A DNA stretch of 64,000 nt from Kocuria soli (GCF_003797835.1 NZ_RKMF01000016.1:1-64000), one strand, 5' to 3'. Shown: positions 49,133 to 59,974, counted from the first letter of the stretch. Notes: generated from the letters alone by a model not told the origin. Program-made: numbers and translations.

Positions 49133-49579
49133 ATGACCGCAGCAACCGGATCGAACGATGACGACCGGTCACCCATCCCGTCCGGGGACGTTTCCCTCGG
49201 CGAGCCGTGGGACGCGTTGTTGGTGGAAGCCCGCAATGCCATGATCCGTGCCTACGCGCCGTACTCCGGCTACAGCGTGGGGGCAGCGGCCCTGGTGGAG
49301 GACGGGCGCACGGTCTCCGGCTGCAACGTGGAGAACGCCAGCTACGGGGTGACCCTGTGCGCCGAGTGCGGTCTGGTGAGTTCGCTGTACGCCACCGGTG
49401 GCGGGCGCCTCACCCATTTCGTGTGCGTGGACGGCCAGGGGGAGGTCCTGATGCCCTGCGGACGTTGCCGTCAGCTCCTCTACGAACACCGGGCACCGAG
49501 CATGCGCCTCCTGACGGTCTCCGGGATCAAGAGCATGGACGAGGTCCTGCCGGACGCCTTCGGTCCCCAGAACCTCTGA
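49133..49579 (+). CDS. cdd: Cytidine deaminase
   Basis: 148 residues from ATG 49133. It deaminates cytidine and deoxycytidine to uridine and deoxyuridine. Zinc and catalytic residues are intact: Cys76 and Glu78 (TLCAECG), and Cys109 and Cys112 (MPCGRCRQ). The substrate motif SGCNVENASYG is present. About 28 residues at the N-terminus are longer than the tetrameric E. coli/Bacillus norm. It lies between the nucleoside permease and thymidine phosphorylase genes. Confidence 0.95.
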   Translation: MTAATGSNDDDRSPIPSGDVSLGEPWDALLVEARNAMIRAYAPYSGYSVGAAALVEDGRTVSGCNVENASYGVTLCAECGLVSSLYATGGGRLTHFVCVDGQGEVLMPCGRCRQLLYEHRAPSMRLLTVSGIKSMDEVLPDAFGPQNL

Positions 49580-49630
49580 CTGCATCGCCTGGCGTCCCTC
49601 GGCCGCGGCGGACGTGACACCCTTGGTGGC

Positions 49631-50959
49631 ATGAGCACCGAGAGCACGGGTTCCTTCACCGCCGTCGACCTGATCCGCACCAAGCGTGACGGCGGGGCCC
49701 TGGGTCCCGAACAGATCGACTGGTTGATCGACGGGTACGTGCAGGGGCGGGTGGCCGAGGAACAGATGGCCGCCCTGGCCATGGCCATCCTGCTCAACGG
49801 GATGGATCGGCAGGAGATCAGCCGGTGGACGACGGCGATGATCGACTCCGGTCAGCGGATGGACTTCTCCGGGCTGCGGCGCAACGGGCAGCGGCTGCCC
49901 ACAGTGGACAAGCACTCGACGGGTGGCGTGGGGGACAAGATCACGCTGCCGCTGGCGCCCCTGGTGGCCGCGCACGGGGTGGCCGTTCCCCAGTTGTCCG
50001 GGCGGGGCCTGGGCCACACCGGAGGCACCCTGGACAAGCTCGAGGCAATTCCCGGGTGGCGGGCCGACGTGGACCACGACCAGCTGCTCCGCCAGCTAGA
50101 AACCGTGGGGGCCGTGGTGTGTGCCGCCGGCGGCGACCTGGCACCCGCCGACAAGAAGCTCTACGCCCTGCGGAACGTCACCGGAACCGTCGAGTCGATT
50201 GCCCTGATCGCCTCCTCGATCATGTCCAAGAAGATCGCCGAAGGCGCTGACGCCCTGGTCCTGGACGTCAAGGTGGGCCGCGGGGCGTTCATGAAGGACC
50301 AGGCTGCGGCCAGGGAGTTGGCCGAGACCATGGTCGCGTTGGGCACCGACGTCAGCGTGGCCACCACGGCCCTGCTGACCGACATGTCCACGCCGCTCGG
50401 GTTCGCCGTCGGCAACGCGTGCGAGGTGGCAGAGGCCCAGGACGTCCTGGCCGGGGGAGGCCCGTCCGACGTCGTCGAACTCACCTTGGCGCTCGCGCGG
50501 GAGATGCTGGCCGCCGCGGGTGTGGACGAGGATCCCGCCGATGCGTTGCGCGACGGACGTGCCATGGACACCTGGCGGGCAATGATCGCCGCTCAGGGCG
50601 GAGATCCGCATGCCGACCTGCCACAGGCCGCCGTCACGGAGACCGTCACGGCACCCCGCGACGGCGTGGTGACCGGCGTGGACGCCCTGGAGATCGGGAT
50701 GGCCGCCTGGGGCCTGGGTGCGGGCCGGGCGCGCAAGGAGGACCGTGTCCTGGCCGAAGCGGGCGTGGTGCTGCACGCCAAGCCCGGTGACACGGTTCGG
50801 CAGGGGCAGCCGCTGGCCACGGTGCACACGGATACGGCTTCCCGCGTCGAGTCGGTGGTGCAGCGAATCCACACGGCCTACACGTTGACGAACACGCAAC
50901 CGGAACGCCCCGTGGCCAGGGACTTGATCCTGGGCCGCGTTGTCGCCGCGGACTTGTAG
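49631..50959 (+). CDS. deoA: Thymidine/pyrimidine-nucleoside phosphorylase
   Basis: 442 residues. It splits thymidine or deoxyuridine with phosphate to base and deoxyribose-1-phosphate. Hallmarks are VDKHSTGGVGDKITLPLAPL (phosphate site), PQLSGRGLGHTGGTLDKLEA, and SIMSKKIAEGADALVLDVKVG. The C-terminal domain is the PYNP type. It follows cdd by 51 bases. The order cdd-deoA-add is a standard nucleoside-salvage layout. Confidence 0.95.
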   Translation: MSTESTGSFTAVDLIRTKRDGGALGPEQIDWLIDGYVQGRVAEEQMAALAMAILLNGMDRQEISRWTTAMIDSGQRMDFSGLRRNGQRLPTVDKHSTGGVGDKITLPLAPLVAAHGVAVPQLSGRGLGHTGGTLDKLEAIPGWRADVDHDQLLRQLETVGAVVCAAGGDLAPADKKLYALRNVTGTVESIALIASSIMSKKIAEGADALVLDVKVGRGAFMKDQAAARELAETMVALGTDVSVATTALLTDMSTPLGFAVGNACEVAEAQDVLAGGGPSDVVELTLALAREMLAAAGVDEDPADALRDGRAMDTWRAMIAAQGGDPHADLPQAAVTETVTAPRDGVVTGVDALEIGMAAWGLGAGRARKEDRVLAEAGVVLHAKPGDTVRQGQPLATVHTDTASRVESVVQRIHTAYTLTNTQPERPVARDLILGRVVAADL

Positions 50960-51009
50960 GGTGGACCCCGACAGACCCAGTACGCATCGAACACGGGAGG
51001 ACCAAGACC

Positions 51010-52572
51010 GTGGGACTTTTTGGTAGGAAGTCGAACCCCGAGCAGCAGCAGCCGGAGGCTCCCCGCGAGGAGAACACCGCGGTGGCGGAGCCGCTGCCCG
51101 CCGAAGGCCCCTTGCGGAACCTGGTCACCAGCCTGCTCGCGGACAACGCCGAAGCGGGCAAGCTCACGCTCATCCAGCGCGGCAACACCATGAGTCAGCA
51201 GTCCGAGCGCTCCGTGGCCGGTCAGACCGAGATGGACAACGGCACCGTGGACCAGTCCCACCCGCTGTTCGAGGACGTCGCCGCGCTCTACACCGAGTCG
51301 ATGTCCCGGGACACCGGTGCCTGGCAGACCGCCGTCGTGGCCGTGGGGAAGGACACCGACGGAACCCGCGAGGTCCAGGTCGACTACGACTTCCCCTCGG
51401 CTCCGCACAAGACCGAGCGCTATTCGCTGGACCAGGGCGCTGCAGCCGGTACCGCCGCGGGTGCCGCGGCGGGCGGCAGTCAGGACGGCACCGAGCCGTC
51501 GGCGGAGGACCGGAACCGCGGCGACGGCCGTGACTCGGACGGTCGTGGCGCCGACGGCCGTGGCGCCGACGCGACCGACCGCGATGCCGTGGACCGTGGC
51601 GGCGTGGATGGTGGCGCCGATGACCGCTCCGCGGGCACGGGTGCGGCCGCAGCCGGTGCCGGCGCCGGAATCGGCGCGGGTGCCCTGGCGGCAGCGGCAG
51701 CTCAGGGCCGCCGGGACCAGGCCGACGGCGATGCCTCCGCACAGACCCCGGCAGAGGGCTCGCAGGCCGGAGAGTCCGCAGACGCGGAACAGCCCGCCGG
51801 TGGGGCGACCTCGACCTCCGCACCGGCAGCTGCCCAGCCGGCGGCCGCGGATCGTTCGACCGGGGCCGACACCCGCGGGGGCAACGATCTGCCCCAGCAC
51901 GTGGACCACGACGAATGGCGCGACGACAACGCGGGCCGTACCGGGGCGCAGGCCACGGGCGCGGCTGCCGCAGGAGCGGCCGCCGGCGCGGGGCTCCGTG
52001 GCGGCGTCGCGGGCGACTCGGACGCCCCGACCCTTGCCAAGGGCGCGGACGTGGCTCCGTCCTACCGTGCGGGTGAAGCTGCCGGAGCCGGCTCGCGGGA
52101 CAAGCTCGCCGAAGGCAACAAGGTCCTGACCGAAGGGGACGTGCTCAAGCGCCTCTCGGGTGCTCAGCGCCGGCTGTTCGGCCCCGAAGGCAGCGCCCGC
52201 GACGTCTCCACCGTCCTGATCCGTGTCCGCACCCTGGGCTCCTACTACGACGCCCTGACCCACGTGCGGCAGGGTGGATTCTGGGACCAGCGCAACACCT
52301 TCGACCTGGTGCCCGAGGAAGAACTCAAGGTCCAGGAGCTGAAGGAAGACTCCTACGTGGAGGGCGAGGGCGCGCCCTTGGCCGTCATGTTCCGCTTCCG
52401 CCCCGGCATCCCCCCGGAGGTCTCCTTCGACTACGCGGACGAGGAGGCTTTCGTGCGCTACCCGGAGCGACTGCCCTCCCAGAACTACGTCGAGGAACTG
52501 CGCATGTACCCCCGCACCGGAGCGAACATCCCGCAGCACATGGATGAAGCTCTGCAGGACTGGAACTACTGA
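51010..52572 (+). CDS. Unknown two-domain protein with long low-complexity linker, C-terminus resembling YezG/DUF600
   Basis: 520 residues from GTG 51010 (GGGAGG upstream). An N-terminal domain of about 110 residues (30-140: NLVTSLLADNAEAGKLTLIQ, GAWQTAVVAVGKDTDGTREV) is followed by ~225 residues of Asp, Arg, Gly and Ala repeats and Ala/Gly-rich stretches. The C-terminal domain (375-520) ends in FVRYPERLPSQNYVEELRMY followed by PRTGANIPQHM. This ending resembles YezG/DUF600-type immunity proteins, but I hold that loosely. No signal peptide is seen. The gene lies between deoA and add, only 12 bases before add, so it is in the salvage operon, though nothing in it suggests nucleoside chemistry. 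Confidence 0.75.
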   Translation: MGLFGRKSNPEQQQPEAPREENTAVAEPLPAEGPLRNLVTSLLADNAEAGKLTLIQRGNTMSQQSERSVAGQTEMDNGTVDQSHPLFEDVAALYTESMSRDTGAWQTAVVAVGKDTDGTREVQVDYDFPSAPHKTERYSLDQGAAAGTAAGAAAGGSQDGTEPSAEDRNRGDGRDSDGRGADGRGADATDRDAVDRGGVDGGADDRSAGTGAAAAGAGAGIGAGALAAAAAQGRRDQADGDASAQTPAEGSQAGESADAEQPAGGATSTSAPAAAQPAAADRSTGADTRGGNDLPQHVDHDEWRDDNAGRTGAQATGAAAAGAAAGAGLRGGVAGDSDAPTLAKGADVAPSYRAGEAAGAGSRDKLAEGNKVLTEGDVLKRLSGAQRRLFGPEGSARDVSTVLIRVRTLGSYYDALTHVRQGGFWDQRNTFDLVPEEELKVQELKEDSYVEGEGAPLAVMFRFRPGIPPEVSFDYADEEAFVRYPERLPSQNYVEELRMYPRTGANIPQHMDEALQDWNY

Positions 52573-52584
52573 GGAACCACACCC

Positions 52585-53835
52585 ATGACCGATTTCCCGA
52601 ACCCCAACGACAACGGGGCCGGGAGCCTCAACCCCGCCGGTGACTCCGGCGGGGTTTTGCGCGCCCTGCCCAAGATCAGCCTGCACGACCACCTGGACGG
52701 AAGCCTGCGACCGGCCACCGTGGTGGAGCTGGCAAACCAGGTCGGCCACGAACTCCCGGTGGAGACCGGGGCCGAACTGGCCGAGTGGATGGTCCGGGCC
52801 GGTGACTCCGGTTCCTTGGAGTCCTACCTGGAAACCTTCGTGCACACGCTGGCCGTTCTGCAGACCCCGGAGGCGCTCCGGCGCGTGGCCCGGGAGGCGG
52901 TCGAGGACTACGTCGACGACGGCGTCATCCACGCCGAAGTCCGGTGGGCCCCGGAACAGCACCTGACCGGCGGCATGACCCTCGAAGAGGCGGTCGACGC
53001 CGTCCAGTCCGGCCTGACCGAAGGCATTGCCGCGGCCGCAGCCGAGGGCTATGAGATCTCCGTGGGTCAGCTGCTGTGCGCCATGCGCCAGAACGATCGT
53101 TCCGAGGACATCGCCCGCCTGGTCATCGACCGCTATGACCCCGTGGCTCCGGGTGGCGTCCTGGGCTTCGACCTGGCCGGACCGGAAGCGGGATTCGAAC
53201 CCGCCCGGCACCGGGCGGCCCTGGACCTGCTGGCTGAGAACCTGATCCCCGTGACGCTGCACGCCGGAGAGGCTGACGGCGTGGACTCCATCCGTGGCGC
53301 CCTGGTGGACGGACGCGCCCTGCGCCTGGGCCACGGCGTGCGCATCTCAGAGGACATCACGCTGACCGACGCCCCCGACGGGGACGTGACCATCGACCTC
53401 GGCCCCGTGGCCACCTGGGCCCGCGACCGCGGGATCGGTCTGGAGATCTGCCCCCGGTCCAACCGGCAGACCCGAGCCACACCCGCGTGGAACCCGCCCG
53501 AGAACCTGGTCCGCGTGCTGGGCCCCGGCACGGCCGAACACCCGGTCGGTTTCCTGTTCCGCGCGGGCTTCCGCGTCGTCCTCGGCCCGGACAACCGGTT
53601 GGTGTCCGGTACGGACATCAGCACGGAACTCGGTCGTCTGATCAACGTGCACGGTTTCAGCCTGGACGACGTCGAAACCCTCCAGCGCAACGGGGCCCAG
53701 TCCGCCTTCGCGCCCCTGGACCACCGCGTGATGCTCGAAGCGCGCATCACGGAGGAGTTCGACGCCGTCCGCAGCGCGGGCGCGCAACTGGGCCTGGGTG
53801 ACCTGTTGGCAGCCCAGGACGAAGGCGCGCTGTGA
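52585..53835 (+). CDS. add: Adenosine deaminase
   Basis: 416 residues from ATG 52585. It deaminates adenosine to inosine. Metal and catalytic motifs: KISLHDHLDGSLRP (His-x-His), the LHAGEADG motif with the catalytic Glu, LRLGHGVRI, and LGPDNRLVSGTDISTEL, where Asp is kept but the usual T-D-[DN] reads PDN. CPRSNRQT replaces the usual CPTSN. The 25-residue head and an insert around residue 280 make it longer than the ~350-residue norm. It overlaps mazG by four bases (GTGA). Confidence 0.93.
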   Translation: MTDFPNPNDNGAGSLNPAGDSGGVLRALPKISLHDHLDGSLRPATVVELANQVGHELPVETGAELAEWMVRAGDSGSLESYLETFVHTLAVLQTPEALRRVAREAVEDYVDDGVIHAEVRWAPEQHLTGGMTLEEAVDAVQSGLTEGIAAAAAEGYEISVGQLLCAMRQNDRSEDIARLVIDRYDPVAPGGVLGFDLAGPEAGFEPARHRAALDLLAENLIPVTLHAGEADGVDSIRGALVDGRALRLGHGVRISEDITLTDAPDGDVTIDLGPVATWARDRGIGLEICPRSNRQTRATPAWNPPENLVRVLGPGTAEHPVGFLFRAGFRVVLGPDNRLVSGTDISTELGRLINVHGFSLDDVETLQRNGAQSAFAPLDHRVMLEARITEEFDAVRSAGAQLGLGDLLAAQDEGAL

Positions 53836-54569
53836 GCACGGAGCAAGCCCCGGCACCGGAGGCCGCGGGGGAACGGTTCGCCGAACTGGTGCGCGTCATG
53901 GATCGTTTGCGGTCCCCGGGCGGGTGCGCGTGGGACGCCCGGCAGACCCACGAGTCCCTGGTCAAGTACCTGGTCGAGGAGTCCTACGAAGTCATCGAGG
54001 CCATCGAGTCCGAGGGTGGACCGCAGGCTCACCGCCAGGAACTCACGGAGGAACTCGGGGACCTCCTGCTCCAGGTGGTCTTCCACGCACGGGTGGCGCA
54101 GGAACGCTCCGTCGTCGACGGCGGTTTCACGGTCCTGGACGTGCTGGAGGCGATCACGGACAAGCTGGTGCGTCGGCACCCACAGGTGTTCGCCGAGGAC
54201 TATCAGGACTCCCTGGGCACGGAGGCCAGCAACGCGGCCTTGCACTCACGCTGGGAAGACCTCAAGAAGCAGGAGAAGCCCGAGCGCAGCGGACCCTTCG
54301 ACGGTGTTCCGCCCGGCCTGCCCGCGCTGCAGTACGCGGACAAGATCCTGGCGAAAGGCCGTCGGCACGGCCTGGAGCCGGAGACTCCGACGGCGTCCGA
54401 GGCCTCCGCCGCCGGAAGCCCTCGAGCGGAGTTCACGTCGGAGGAGGACTTGGGAGAACTGCTCTTCGACCTGGTTCGCCACGCCTCGGCCCAGGGCATG
54501 GACGCGGAACGAGCCCTGCGCCGGACTGCCCGCCGGTGGGCCGCACAGCGCGGCGGGTCCGACCTCTGA
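53832..54569 (+). CDS. mazG: MazG nucleoside triphosphate pyrophosphohydrolase
   Basis: 245 residues from GTG 53832, which overlaps the add stop. It hydrolyses (d)NTPs to NMP and pyrophosphate and cleans aberrant nucleotides. The MazG signature is LRSPGGCAWDARQTHESLVK, then VEESYEVIEAIES and TEELGDLLLQVVFHARVAQE, which carry the E-E-x2-E and E-x2-D metal sites. The C-terminal half has a shorter second repeat (EEDLGELLFDLVRHASAQGM). It is probably co-transcribed with the nucleoside genes. Confidence 0.93.
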   Translation: MSTEQAPAPEAAGERFAELVRVMDRLRSPGGCAWDARQTHESLVKYLVEESYEVIEAIESEGGPQAHRQELTEELGDLLLQVVFHARVAQERSVVDGGFTVLDVLEAITDKLVRRHPQVFAEDYQDSLGTEASNAALHSRWEDLKKQEKPERSGPFDGVPPGLPALQYADKILAKGRRHGLEPETPTASEASAAGSPRAEFTSEEDLGELLFDLVRHASAQGMDAERALRRTARRWAAQRGGSDL

Positions 54570-54674
54570 CGCCCCTCCCGCAGGGCGACCGGAAGGATTC
54601 GCGGGGGTGTGGAATCGCTCACCTACCGGCGAACGACCGGCAACAATGGTGGAGGCCCGTCCTGCGGTGGCTAG

Positions 54675-56063
<1,389 letters not shown>

Positions 56064-56089
56064 TCACCGAGCCGCTCCGCGGTACCTGA

Positions 56090-56130
56090 CACCGTGACCG
56101 CCCGGGAACCCCGGGCGGTCACGGTGTTTT
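56090..56130 (+). terminator. Intrinsic terminator after eno
   Basis: A perfect 17-bp stem, 56090-56106 with 56110-56126, has a three-base loop and is followed by TTTT (56127-56130). It lies 26 bases after the eno stop. Confidence 0.93.
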
Positions 56131-56200
56131 CGCCGCCCGCACCCGGTTCCGGCCACTAGACTTTCGCCCGAACCCCGGCCTCGACCCCAGGAGAACTCCC

Positions 56201-56797
56201 GTGCCCACCCGCGACTTCCTCGACGCGCGCACGGATGACGGCAGCCCGGAACCCTTGTCCGCCGCTCGTCTGGCAGGTGGATTCAGCGCACGACGACGCA
56301 TGTTGCTCGCCGTCGTGACCGTGCTCCTGGTGGTCTTCCTGGCCGCCCCGACCACCAAGATCTACCTGGACCAACGGGCGGAGGTCCGGGCCCTGGAACA
56401 GAGCATCGCCGAGAAACAGGCGGCCCGGGACGACCTCAGCACCGAGGTGAAGCTGTGGGAGGACCCGGCTTACGTCCGCCAGCAGGCACGGGAGCGCCTG
56501 CTCATGGTGGAGCCGGGTCAACGCTCCTACCTGGTGGTCGGCGCGGACGGTTTGGGGACTGAGGCGCCCAAGTCCTCCGCGGTCCAGGAGGAGGCCGACC
56601 GGCCTGCCTGGGCCGACGCCCTGTGGGGATCGGTGCTGGACTCCGGATGGCCGGAGGAGCGGACGGCGCCCAGTCAGGCGGAGAACTTCCCCCAGCTGGC
56701 CGAGGGAGAGGCCACCCCCGAGGACTCGGCGGGGAAGCCCACCGGCAGCGCAACCCCCACCGACACCGGCAACGCCGACCAGCCCGATGCGAACTGA
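56201..56797 (+). CDS. FtsB/DivIC-family septum formation protein
   Basis: 198 residues. A cytoplasmic head (~45 residues) leads to one membrane helix (MLLAVVTVLLVVFLAAPTTK). An extracellular coiled coil follows (IYLDQRAEVRALEQSIAEKQ and onward), then the family's KLWEDPAYVRQQARERLLMV. The C-terminal ~70 residues are disordered and acidic. FtsB/DivIC joins FtsL and FtsQ in the divisome. The position between eno and DUF501-ppx is the usual actinobacterial context. Confidence 0.9.
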   Translation: MPTRDFLDARTDDGSPEPLSAARLAGGFSARRRMLLAVVTVLLVVFLAAPTTKIYLDQRAEVRALEQSIAEKQAARDDLSTEVKLWEDPAYVRQQARERLLMVEPGQRSYLVVGADGLGTEAPKSSAVQEEADRPAWADALWGSVLDSGWPEERTAPSQAENFPQLAEGEATPEDSAGKPTGSATPTDTGNADQPDAN

Positions 56798-56806
56798 GGT
56801 AACCAC

Positions 56807-57382
56807 GTGACGGAACACCCCACCGCCCCCCGCGGGCTGAACTCGACCGACCAGACCCTGGAACCCTCGGAGACGGACCTGAAGGTGCTGTCCCGGCAGC
56901 TGGGCCGGGCGGTTCGCGACGTCGTGGAGATTCCCGCCCGGTGTGTGTGCGGCAATCCGCTGGTGGCTGCCACCGCGCCGCGACTGGCGAATGGCACCCC
57001 GTTTCCCACCGTGTTCTACCTTGCCCACCCCGTCATCACGGCGGCGGTCTCCCGGCTGGAGGCCGAGGGTGCCATGTACGCCATGACCGAGCGACTTGCC
57101 GAGGACCCGGAACTGGCCGCCTCCTACCGGGCCGCCCACGAGGACTTCCTGGCCGAGCGCGAACGCATCCGCGTTGCCTCGGGCACGGGTGAGGTGCCAG
57201 AGATCGAAGGCATCTCCGCCGGGGGCATGCCGACCCGGGTCAAGTGCCTTCACGTCCTGGTCGGCCACGCGCTCGCGGCCGGCCAGGGGGTCAACCTGCT
57301 CGGGGACGAAACCCTGGAACGCATCAGCTCCACCTGGGACACGCAGACCTGCCGCTGCGACCCCGCCTGGCGCGACGCCTGA
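56807..57382 (+). CDS. DUF501 family protein
   Basis: 191 residues. It carries the DUF501 hallmarks: VCGNPLVAATAPRLANGTPF, TVFYLAHPVITAAVSRLEAE, TRVKCLHVLVGHALAAGQG, and the cysteine-containing ending CRCDPAW. The paired Cys motifs could bind a metal. The function is unknown. The gene is consistently found between the FtsB-like gene and ppx in actinobacteria, here with gaps of 9 and 38 bases. Confidence 0.9.
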   Translation: MTEHPTAPRGLNSTDQTLEPSETDLKVLSRQLGRAVRDVVEIPARCVCGNPLVAATAPRLANGTPFPTVFYLAHPVITAAVSRLEAEGAMYAMTERLAEDPELAASYRAAHEDFLAERERIRVASGTGEVPEIEGISAGGMPTRVKCLHVLVGHALAAGQGVNLLGDETLERISSTWDTQTCRCDPAWRDA

Positions 57383-57420
57383 CCGACTGCCGGCCCGACC
57401 CTTTCCCGGAGGAGACCTCA

Positions 57421-58386
57421 ATGCGCGTAGGCGCCATCGACTGCGGAACCAACTCGATCCGACTGCTCATCGCTGACCTCGGCAACGGCGGTGGGCCGGG
57501 CGGCAACGGTCCCACGGTGACCGACGTGGTCCGGCTGAACACGATCGTCCGCCTGGGGCAGGGGGTGGATGCCACCGGTTGGCTGGCCCAGGAGGCGTTG
57601 GACCGGACCTTTGCCGCCACCGAACGCTACGCGGAGCTGATCGACGAACACGGCGTGGAATCCGTTCGTTTCGTGGCCACCTCCGCCACGCGCGACGCCG
57701 GCAATCGGCACGTGTTCGTCAACGGCATCACAGAGCGCCTGGGCGTGGAACCCGAAGTCATCAGCGGCCAGGAAGAAGCCGCCCTGTCCTTCGCGGGAGC
57801 ATCGCTCGTCGCCCCCGCGACCAGCCCCCAGGACCGGGTTCTGGTGGTGGACGTCGGCGGCGGATCCACCGAGTTCGTGCTCGGCTCCTCGGACGGCATC
57901 ATCGCCTCCCGCAGCGTGGACGTCGGGTGCGTCCGGATGGCGGAGCGTCACCTGGGCTCCAACCCTCCCTCCCAGGAGCAGCAGGCTGCGGTCCTGAACG
58001 ACGTCGACAAGGCCATCGACACGGTGCTGCAGTCCGTGCCCCTGGCCGAGACGCGTTCCCTGGTGGGTGTGGCCGGTTCCGTCACCACCATCACGGCCCG
58101 GGCGTTGGGCCTGGACAGCTACGACGCCGAGCGGCTCAACGGCACGCAGTTGAGCGTCCAGGAGATCGAGCGGGCCTGCCGGGACCTCACCGAGATGACC
58201 CGCGAGGAACGCGCACGCCAGCCCTACATGCACCCGGGGCGGGTGGACGTGATCGGCGGCGGGGCGCTCGTGTGGCGTCGTGTCCTGGAGCGCGTCACGG
58301 AGGCGACGTCCGGGCGTGTGGTCTCGTCCACCACCAGTGAGCACGATATTTTGGACGGCATTGCGCTGTCCCTGGCCCAGGACTGA
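57421..58386 (+). CDS. Ppx/GppA-family exopolyphosphatase
   Basis: 321 residues from ATG 57421, with GGAGGAG upstream. An ASKHA-fold phosphatase, with GAIDCGTNSIRLLIADLG (phosphate 1), the Glu in SGQEEAALSFAGA, and VVDVGGGSTEFVLG (phosphate 2). It is the short form (~320 residues), without the HD domain of E. coli Ppx. The family hydrolyses polyphosphate and/or pppGpp. The preference cannot be told from sequence. Confidence 0.93.
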   Translation: MRVGAIDCGTNSIRLLIADLGNGGGPGGNGPTVTDVVRLNTIVRLGQGVDATGWLAQEALDRTFAATERYAELIDEHGVESVRFVATSATRDAGNRHVFVNGITERLGVEPEVISGQEEAALSFAGASLVAPATSPQDRVLVVDVGGGSTEFVLGSSDGIIASRSVDVGCVRMAERHLGSNPPSQEQQAAVLNDVDKAIDTVLQSVPLAETRSLVGVAGSVTTITARALGLDSYDAERLNGTQLSVQEIERACRDLTEMTREERARQPYMHPGRVDVIGGGALVWRRVLERVTEATSGRVVSSTTSEHDILDGIALSLAQD

Positions 58387-58450
58387 TCGGGGCCCGACCG
58401 ATCCGCACCGGCGTCCCCAACGCCGTTCCCGCCACCGAACCGGAGGCTTC

Positions 58451-59974
58451 GTGCCGAGCAACGCCCCTGAGACATCCGGAACCACCCGCCGAACCTCCAA
58501 CCACCAGGCCCCCGGTGCCGCGGCGAACCGACGCAGCGCACGGCGCGTCCTGCTCCGAGGGGTCGGCGTGGGCACGGTGGGGGTGCTCCTCGCCGGGGCG
58601 GCAACTGTCGCCGTCGTCGCCGACGGGGAATCGGCCAACACCTGGCAGACGCCCGCCGCAGCGACCACGGTGGACCCCCAGGTGACCCCGTCTCCCGACG
58701 GCCCGGCGCCGTCGGTCCCGGTCACCGACCCCACGGACGTCCCCAGCATCGACGCCAAGATGCCGATGACGGCGGCCGAGGCGCGCAAGGGGGAGTACTG
58801 GCTGGACGAGTACGGGGTCCGCGACGCCTGGAAGGAAGCCACGGGCGAAGGCGTCAAGATCGCGGTGATCGACACGGGCGTCGACGGCAGCCACCCTGAC
58901 CTCCAGGGAGCGGTGGGGCCCGGCACGGACGTGTCCGGAGCGGGTTCCTCCGACGGTCAGGAGGGCTTGGGCGCGGAACCGCCCCACGGCACCATGGTTT
59001 CCTCCGTGGCTGCCGGGCGTGGTCACGGTGCGGCGTCCGACGGCGAACCCGGCGGCGGGACGGGCGTGATCGGCGTGGCCCCGGAGGCCGAGATCCTCCC
59101 GGTCTCCACGTGGCTGGGAACGGAGAAAGCCGGTGTGCGCTCGACTGACGAGCAGATCCCCGATGCCGTCCGGTGGGCCGTGGACAACGGTGCGGACGTC
59201 ATCAACATGTCCGTGGGTTCCCCGCAGCAGACCTGGCCCGAGTCCTGGGACTCCGCCTTCGAGTACGCGGAGGAGAAGGACGTGCTCATCATCGCCGCGG
59301 CGGGCAACCGCGGCAACGGCATCACTCAGGTGGGGGCACCCGCCACGATCCCCAGCGTCCTGACGGTCGGTGGCGTGGACCGTAACGGTGAAGCCGGGTG
59401 GGAGTCCTCGTCACAGGGCATCTCGATCTCCGTGGCGGCGCCCAGCGAGGACCTGGTGGGCGCCGTGCCCGGCAATTCCTACCAGGACTGGACGGGAACC
59501 TCCGCGGCAGCCCCCATCGTCTCCGGCACCGCCGCGTTGATCATGGACAAGTACCCGGACCTGTCGGCCCAAGAGGTGGCGCACAGGATCACCGCCTCGG
59601 CACAGGACGCCGGTGCCACCGGGCGGGACCCGCTGTACGGGTACGGGATCCTGGACGTCCAGGCCGCGGTCTCAGGTGACGTGCCGCCCATGGAAGGCAA
59701 CGGACCCTTGGGCTCGATGGCCGAGTGGGTCGAGGTCCACCGGCGCCACGAGTCCAAGGAAACCCCTACCGCCACCGGTAGTGCCCAGCCGTTGACGGAC
59801 CAGGTCACCACCGAGGCCAAGCCACCGGAACCCGTTGAACCGTTGAACTCCACGGGTGCCCTGCCGGTGTTCATCTTGGCGGGCTTCGGCCTGCTGGTTG
59901 CGGGTGTCACGGGCGCGGCAGCCTGGCACATCCGGTGGCTGCTGCGCGGCGGCAAGAAGTCCGGACGCAAGTGA
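58451..59974 (+). CDS. Membrane-anchored S8 serine protease (mycosin-like subtilase)
   Basis: 507 residues from GTG 58451, with CGGAGG upstream. A basic head and a hydrophobic helix (about 31-58) form an uncleaved or Sec/Tat-type signal (RRSARRVLLRG). The subtilase domain has the triad Asp141 (IAVIDTGVDGSHPDL), His179 (PHGTMVSSVAAG) and Ser351 (GTSAAAPIVSGTAAL), with the oxyanion Asn in AAAGNRGNG. A linker precedes a C-terminal membrane helix (~472-495) and a basic tail (GGKKSGRK), so the domain faces outward. This resembles MycP proteases of type VII secretion, but no ESX genes are present here. Confidence 0.92.
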   Translation: MPSNAPETSGTTRRTSNHQAPGAAANRRSARRVLLRGVGVGTVGVLLAGAATVAVVADGESANTWQTPAAATTVDPQVTPSPDGPAPSVPVTDPTDVPSIDAKMPMTAAEARKGEYWLDEYGVRDAWKEATGEGVKIAVIDTGVDGSHPDLQGAVGPGTDVSGAGSSDGQEGLGAEPPHGTMVSSVAAGRGHGAASDGEPGGGTGVIGVAPEAEILPVSTWLGTEKAGVRSTDEQIPDAVRWAVDNGADVINMSVGSPQQTWPESWDSAFEYAEEKDVLIIAAAGNRGNGITQVGAPATIPSVLTVGGVDRNGEAGWESSSQGISISVAAPSEDLVGAVPGNSYQDWTGTSAAAPIVSGTAALIMDKYPDLSAQEVAHRITASAQDAGATGRDPLYGYGILDVQAAVSGDVPPMEGNGPLGSMAEWVEVHRRHESKETPTATGSAQPLTDQVTTEAKPPEPVEPLNSTGALPVFILAGFGLLVAGVTGAAAWHIRWLLRGGKKSGRK

